From Caldifarciminota bacterium (lineage in GTDB: Bacteria > Hydrothermota > UBA3072 > WFRC01): a stretch of DNA of 9,838 bases. Position 1 is the first letter of the stretch. Every line of letters begins with the position of its first letter. Positions 7,694-9,838 of this stretch are shown piece after piece. A program made the position numbers and the translations under genes. Below the pieces are notes generated by a model. That model worked only from the letters and a program-made list of their open reading frames with translations, had not been told where the DNA came from and did not search any database. The DNA lies in NCBI GenBank assembly GCA_015486685.1, contig WFRC01000016.1, positions 1 to 9,838 on the forward strand, in the 5' to 3' direction.

Positions 7694-8800
7694 ATGCGAA
7701 GATTTGCATATTTATTATTATTAAGTGTTTTTACATTATATGGTTCTTTGACAAGACTGTCATCTATGGGTAATTTGCCCTTGATTGCAGTTCAAGATGA
7801 AAATAATATCTGGGCATTTCCTACATTGGTGTTTGATTATCCAAATATGGTTTACACAGAGTTAATTAATAACAAATCTGCTGGTATTCACATAAATCCC
7901 ACCGACGAATCCTGGGGTGCATTAGCAATCAGAATTTACGATTATCAGGACAAATACTTTAATTCAATTGGATTTACGCATCCATCAAATGGAATAACAT
8001 TTAATTATGCCCGCTCAATTACAGACAACCTAAACATTGGGATTGGTGGCGATGCTGCAATTAAAACAAAAAAAATAGATACACCCTACAATAAAGAGAA
8101 AGAAAATTATTACAATGTAAGACTATCAGGGGATATTACCTCATCTGAAAATTTAAGGTGGGAGGTTGCAGGAGACATTAAAAAATTTGATTTTGAAAAT
8201 ATAACAGATGTAACCAACAATTCTGCAAACAACTCATTCTCATATTCAGGAAAACTAAGAGTTATTATAGATAAAGGAATAGGCACTGTATTCATTCCTT
8301 ATTTTACCCTGAATAAAATAGACCTGAATAGAGTGGAAGGAAACATACAGGATACAATCACAGATTTAAGATACAATTTCCAGGGAGGTCTGGGCATAAA
8401 TGTTAAACCTTATATAAATACATCTGCCCATTTAGTTATTGAAGGATTGTCATATACCAACAGATACAAAAGACCTGGCGCAGATTCTGTCTGCAACGAA
8501 AAAGATGGAAATATATATCTGGGTTTTGAATCCTCAATATTCGACTGGTTATCTATTCGCAGCGGAGGAAAATTTATATTCCATTACCAGAATTATGATG
8601 TAAATGGCAACAATAGCTCAGAATTTAGTAATAATGTTAACTATTTTATAAACGGAGGCATTGGACTTAAATTCTATGATACCATAATTGATGTTGTTTT
8701 TGAAAAAACATTTTTCAATACACTGGGTTATTTAGGCAGTGGTAAAACAAACGATATAATAGCAGGGCTTTCAATTATATACACATTTTCATCCCTATAG
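7694..8800 (+). CDS. Predicted outer-membrane beta-barrel protein, function unknown
   Basis: This 368-residue protein starts with a signal peptide (MRRFAYLLLLSVFTLYGS, cleaved near residue 18). A motif TRLSSMGNLPLIAVQDENNIWAFP follows (in residues 20-43); it is reminiscent of surface barrel families of FCB-type bacteria with a 'D-x-x-N-I-[WF]-x-x-P' segment early in the mature protein (similarity judged by eye). The rest is alternating beta-strands rich in G, N and aromatic residues, closing with LSIIYTFSSL, typical of a porin-like barrel. I cannot name the family or substrate. The start is ATG 7694 with GGAGG at 7685-7689; an in-frame start further upstream (7649) lies inside tRNA-Ile and is not used. 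The gene is wedged between two tRNA genes and its TAG stop shares its final G with tRNA-Ala. Only a beta-barrel envelope role is supported. Confidence 0.85.
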   Translation: MRRFAYLLLLSVFTLYGSLTRLSSMGNLPLIAVQDENNIWAFPTLVFDYPNMVYTELINNKSAGIHINPTDESWGALAIRIYDYQDKYFNSIGFTHPSNGITFNYARSITDNLNIGIGGDAAIKTKKIDTPYNKEKENYYNVRLSGDITSSENLRWEVAGDIKKFDFENITDVTNNSANNSFSYSGKLRVIIDKGIGTVFIPYFTLNKIDLNRVEGNIQDTITDLRYNFQGGLGINVKPYINTSAHLVIEGLSYTNRYKRPGADSVCNEKDGNIYLGFESSIFDWLSIRSGGKFIFHYQNYDVNGNNSSEFSNNVNYFINGGIGLKFYDTIIDVVFEKTFFNTLGYLGSGKTNDIIAGLSIIYTFSSL

Positions 8801-8872
8801 GGGGCGTGGCTCAGCTGGTAGAGCAGTGCGTTTGCAACGCACAGGTCAGCGGTTCGAATCCGCTCGCCTCCA
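8800..8872 (+). tRNA. tRNA-Ala (UGC)
   Basis: The 73-nt cloverleaf is complete. The acceptor GGGGGCG (8800-8806) pairs with CGCCTCC (8865-8871), including the G3-U70 wobble that is the alanine identity element, with discriminator A at 8872. T8 (8807) and the D-stem GCTC (8809-8812) fix the 5' end. The anticodon stem GTGCG/CGCAC flanks TTTGCAA, anticodon TGC (8833-8835). The T-arm is AGCGG/CCGCT. CCA is not encoded. Its first base is the last base of the preceding TAG stop codon. Confidence 0.97.
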
Positions 8873-8882
8873 TTTATTTCCC

Positions 8883-8906
8883 AAATACATCAGATTCAGT
8901 ATTTTT
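8883..8906 (+). terminator. Weak possible terminator after tRNA-Ala
   Basis: AAATAC (8883-8888) can pair with GTATTT (8899-8904) across a 10-nt loop, and two more T follow. The stem is short and AT-rich, so this is only the best available candidate for ending the tRNA transcript. Confidence 0.2.
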
Positions 8907-8920
8907 CAGGGCTTCTTCTT

Positions 8921-8998
8921 TCACCCTCACTTTAATCCTCTCCCCTGTCTGCGTGCGGACACGCACAGGTAGGCATCAAGGCAAAGGGAAAATAAGGA
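8921..8998. repeat. C-rich/G-rich palindromic repeat with a second hairpin nested inside
   Basis: The left arm CACCCTCACTTTAATCCT and right arm AAAGGGAAAATAAGG match the ends of the uninterrupted element at 9351-9397. Between them sits a different element at about 8944-8980, containing the hairpin TGCGTG-CGGA-CACGCA (8950-8965) flanked by CCTG and CAGG. Confidence 0.65.
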
Positions 8999-9038
8999 AA
9001 ATCCATATTTGGCAGACACAGGAGCAAATGAGGCAATC

Positions 9039-9054
9039 GGGGCTGGGAAGCCCC
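9039..9054. repeat. Perfect hairpin GGGGCT-GGGA-AGCCCC
   Basis: A 6-bp GC-rich stem with a 4-nt loop, followed by TCCTAC. It resembles dispersed intergenic palindromes rather than a terminator, as no T-run follows on either strand. Confidence 0.6.
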
Positions 9055-9060
9055 TCCTAC

Positions 9061-9077
9061 TCCCAGATAAACTGGGA
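9061..9077. repeat. TCCCAG-ATAAA-CTGGGA hairpin, copy 1
   Basis: A 6-bp perfect stem with a 5-nt loop, identical to 9431-9447. Both copies run directly into heptameric GGAAGTR/AGAAGTA units. Confidence 0.8.
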
Positions 9078-9130
9078 AGTAAGAAGTAAAAAATCGTGAA
9101 GCGTTAGGCGTAAATCGTTAATTGTAAAAG
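9075..9130. repeat. Heptameric degenerate tandem array, eight units in phase
   Basis: Eight consecutive 7-nt units keep phase. The first two are GGAAGTA and AGAAGTA, and from 9096 five GTNANNC-like units follow (e.g. GTGAAGC, GTTAGGC). The last part strongly resembles a five-unit array inside the Omp85 gene at 5873-5907. Confidence 0.75.
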
Positions 9131-9151
9131 CAACAGAATAACTATACCTTT

Positions 9152-9207
9152 CTTATGAGATTGTTCACTCGTTTCACTCGCTCACGCCTTCGGCTTCTTC
9201 ACATAAG
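9152..9207. repeat. Palindromic element, inverted member of the CAATCTCA-ended family
   Basis: It is bounded by CTTATG (9152-9157) and CATAAG (9202-9207), with an inner GCC-TTC-GGC hairpin (9186-9194). Read on the minus strand it ends in ACAATCTCAT, like the end of the 9249-9282 element. Confidence 0.5.
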
Positions 9208-9248
9208 CAAAGCAAGGGGTGGACATTCGCAATAACACCGCTCCTTTT

Positions 9249-9282
9249 GTCATTGCGAGGGACGAAGTCCCGTGGCAATCTC
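9249..9282. repeat. Palindromic repeat GTCATTGC...GCAATCTC
   Basis: ATTGC (9252-9256) pairs with GCAAT (9275-9279), and the inner GGGAC-GAA-GTCCC (9259-9271) forms a perfect hairpin. This type of element is widespread between genes in many uncultured bacterial genomes. Confidence 0.7.
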
Positions 9283-9305
9283 ACAGGATGGGGTTACCCT
9301 CCATT

Positions 9306-9334
9306 GTCATGCTAAGCCATTGGCGAAGCATCTC
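9306..9334. repeat. Palindromic repeat GTCATGC...GCATCTC
   Basis: ATGCT (9309-9313) pairs with AGCAT (9327-9331), with inner GCC-ATT-GGC (9316-9324). It has the same architecture and end motifs as the element 23 nt upstream but a diverged stem, so the two look like cousins in tandem. Confidence 0.65.
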
Positions 9335-9350
9335 GTTTTTAACAACAGAT

Positions 9351-9397
9351 TCACCCTCCCTTAATCCCTCCCGTCAAAGGAGGGAAATAAAGAGGAA
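9351..9397. repeat. C-rich/G-rich palindromic repeat, uninterrupted copy
   Basis: CCCTCC (9366-9371) pairs with GGAGGG (9379-9384) across a 7-nt loop. Outer arms CCCTCCCTTAAT and AAATAAAGAGG pair imperfectly. It is the simpler form of the element at 8921-8998. Confidence 0.65.
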
Positions 9398-9402
9398 ACA
9401 AC

Positions 9403-9421
9403 GCATTCACACGGTGAATGC
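9403..9421. repeat. Perfect hairpin GCATTCAC-ACG-GTGAATGC
   Basis: An 8-bp perfect stem with a 3-nt loop, placed between the C-rich/G-rich palindrome and copy 2 of the TCCCAG hairpin. Confidence 0.7.
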
Positions 9422-9430
9422 ACTCCAAAC

Positions 9431-9447
9431 TCCCAGATAAACTGGGA
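9431..9447. repeat. TCCCAG-ATAAA-CTGGGA hairpin, copy 2
   Basis: Identical to 9061-9077 and, like it, preceded by AC and followed by heptameric GGAAGT units. Confidence 0.8.
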
Positions 9448-9519
9448 AGTGAGAAGTAGGAAGTAATAAAGGACGTGATGCGTGACCGTGACTCGTGTTC
9501 AAAATAATGCGGAATGCGG
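9445..9519. repeat. Second heptameric array
   Basis: Units GGAAGTG, AGAAGTA and GGAAGTA (9445-9465) lead to GTGATGC, GTGACC, GTGACTC and GTGTTC (9475-9500, two units one base short). AATGCGG then occurs twice in tandem (9506-9519). It follows the same order as the first array: hairpin, AAGT units, GTGA units. Confidence 0.65.
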
Positions 9520-9569
9520 ATTTAACGAATTAACACGAATCACCATCACGAACACGTTTGTTGTTTTTT

Positions 9570-9627
9570 AACTCAATAAACTCTACTAACCCTCTAAACT
9601 CGACAAACTCATCTACTCATTCGCTAA
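9570..9627. repeat. Degenerate CT-rich repeat, period about 9 nt
   Basis: CTC recurs at intervals of 7-11 nt with A-rich spacers. On the minus strand this reads as a decayed series of GAGTTTNTN units. There is no coding frame. Confidence 0.45.
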
Positions 9628-9656
9628 TCTTTTTGCCAACGGCCGATGGCTGTCTT

Positions 9657-9838
9657 TCAAATATGCACTACCCTGTATTTCAGAGATGGTAATTCAAGTA
9701 TTACAAAAGTAGGTTCATCTAACCATCCTCCTGCCTCTCCCGGATTTATTATCAGGGGCTTCCCTTCTTTGATATCCAGTTCATGCGTATGGCCATAACA
9801 TACGACATCGTATAATTTACTTTTGATAAATGCATCTA
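9657..9838 (-). CDS. YfcE/MJ0936-type metallophosphoesterase, C-terminal part
   Basis: The minus-strand frame entering from 9838 encodes the last 59 residues of a small calcineurin-like phosphoesterase, ending at TGA (9659-9657). CYGHTHE (residues 13-19 of the fragment) contains the family GHTH metal-binding motif, and IINPGEAGG (29-37) is the conserved INPGS-type block near the C-terminus of YfcE/MJ0936 phosphodiesterases. The closing strands (TFVILEL, YRVVHI) also fit. Full-length members are about 160-180 residues and use a two-metal centre to hydrolyse phosphodiesters in the cytosol. The N-terminal DxH and GNCD-type motifs lie beyond the window edge. A short hairpin follows the stop (9650-9635) but is not succeeded by U residues, so no terminator is called. 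Confidence 0.92.
   Translation of the reverse strand, partial: DAFIKSKLYDVVCYGHTHELDIKEGKPLIINPGEAGGWLDEPTFVILELPSLKYRVVHI

Larger units (their letters stand above)
8873..9656. other. Gene-free mosaic of short dispersed repeats
   Basis: This stretch of about 780 nt between tRNA-Ala and the phosphoesterase gene has no credible coding frame; open frames through it only read across repeats and the tRNA. It holds C-rich/G-rich palindromes, two copies of a TCCCAG/CTGGGA hairpin joined to heptameric tracts, three GTCAT...ATCTC-type palindromes, several perfect hairpins, and a degenerate repeat of about 9 nt. These are itemised separately. No transposase or other mobility gene is visible. Confidence 0.8.

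Noticed and set aside
7603..8872. 16S-23S rRNA internal spacer
   Set aside because: The tRNA pair suggests it, but neither flank contains rRNA sequence; protein genes and repeats lie on both sides.
8806..9099. Open frame starting in tRNA-Ala and running into the spacer
   Set aside because: It begins MAQLVEQ...VSGSNP, the well-known false translation of a tRNA gene, then crosses repeats; there is no ribosome binding site.
9219..9440. Plus-strand open frame of 73 codons in the spacer
   Set aside because: It reads through at least three palindromic repeats and has no recognisable protein features.
9059..9458. CRISPR array
   Set aside because: Repeat copies are few, short, of unequal spacing and of several families; there are no uniform spacers or cas genes.
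9635..9650. Hairpin GCCAACGGCCGATGGC as terminator of the phosphoesterase gene
   Set aside because: On the transcribed (minus) strand it is followed by A residues, not U, and the stem has a central mismatch.

Overview
The window comes from an AT-rich bacterium with an outer membrane. The envelope genes show this: an Omp85/TamA-type barrel, a TamB-type translocation module and a further predicted surface beta-barrel. The spacer DNA is packed with short, degenerate, palindromic and heptameric repeats, and one gene combination is unusual (an exported MEMO-AMMECR1 fusion joined to an Omp85/TamB pair). Together these suggest an uncultured candidate-phylum lineage, perhaps FCB or WOR-3-like. That placement is inference only; no rRNA or marker gene allows a firm assignment.

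Layout. Bases 1-755 (+) hold the end of an acylphosphatase gene and a complete adenine phosphoribosyltransferase gene (apt), which overlap by one base. From 7469 down to 752 (-) runs one probable operon of MEMO-AMMECR1 fusion, Omp85/TamA-like barrel and TamB-like protein; the last two genes overlap by four bases and tamB appears to begin with TTG. The apt and tamB stop codons overlap tail to tail at 752-755. Bases 7470-7602 are a divergent promoter region. To its right (+) lies an unusual unit: tRNA-Ile(GAU), a predicted outer-membrane beta-barrel gene, then tRNA-Ala(UGC). The last base of the barrel gene's stop codon is the first base of tRNA-Ala. Bases 8873-9656 carry no gene and are a mosaic of several repeat families. 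At 9657-9838 (-) is the 3' end of a YfcE/MJ0936-type metallophosphoesterase gene that runs off the window.

How the genes fit together. The Omp85 barrel and TamB-like protein would form an envelope-spanning assembly or transport machine, with TamB anchored in the inner membrane and its C-terminus meeting the barrel. The gene ahead of them encodes fused MEMO and AMMECR1 domains, normally cytosolic. Here they follow a convincing signal peptide, yet a near-perfect ribosome binding site sits inside the signal-peptide codons, so a cytosolic form is also possible. The acylphosphatase, apt and phosphoesterase genes are housekeeping genes at the edges.

Most worth a second look: the tRNA-mRNA-tRNA unit in which tRNA processing would cut a stop codon; the exported or dual-start MEMO-AMMECR1 protein linked to Omp85/TamB; and a heptameric repeat, otherwise intergenic, read as part of the N-terminus of the Omp85 protein.
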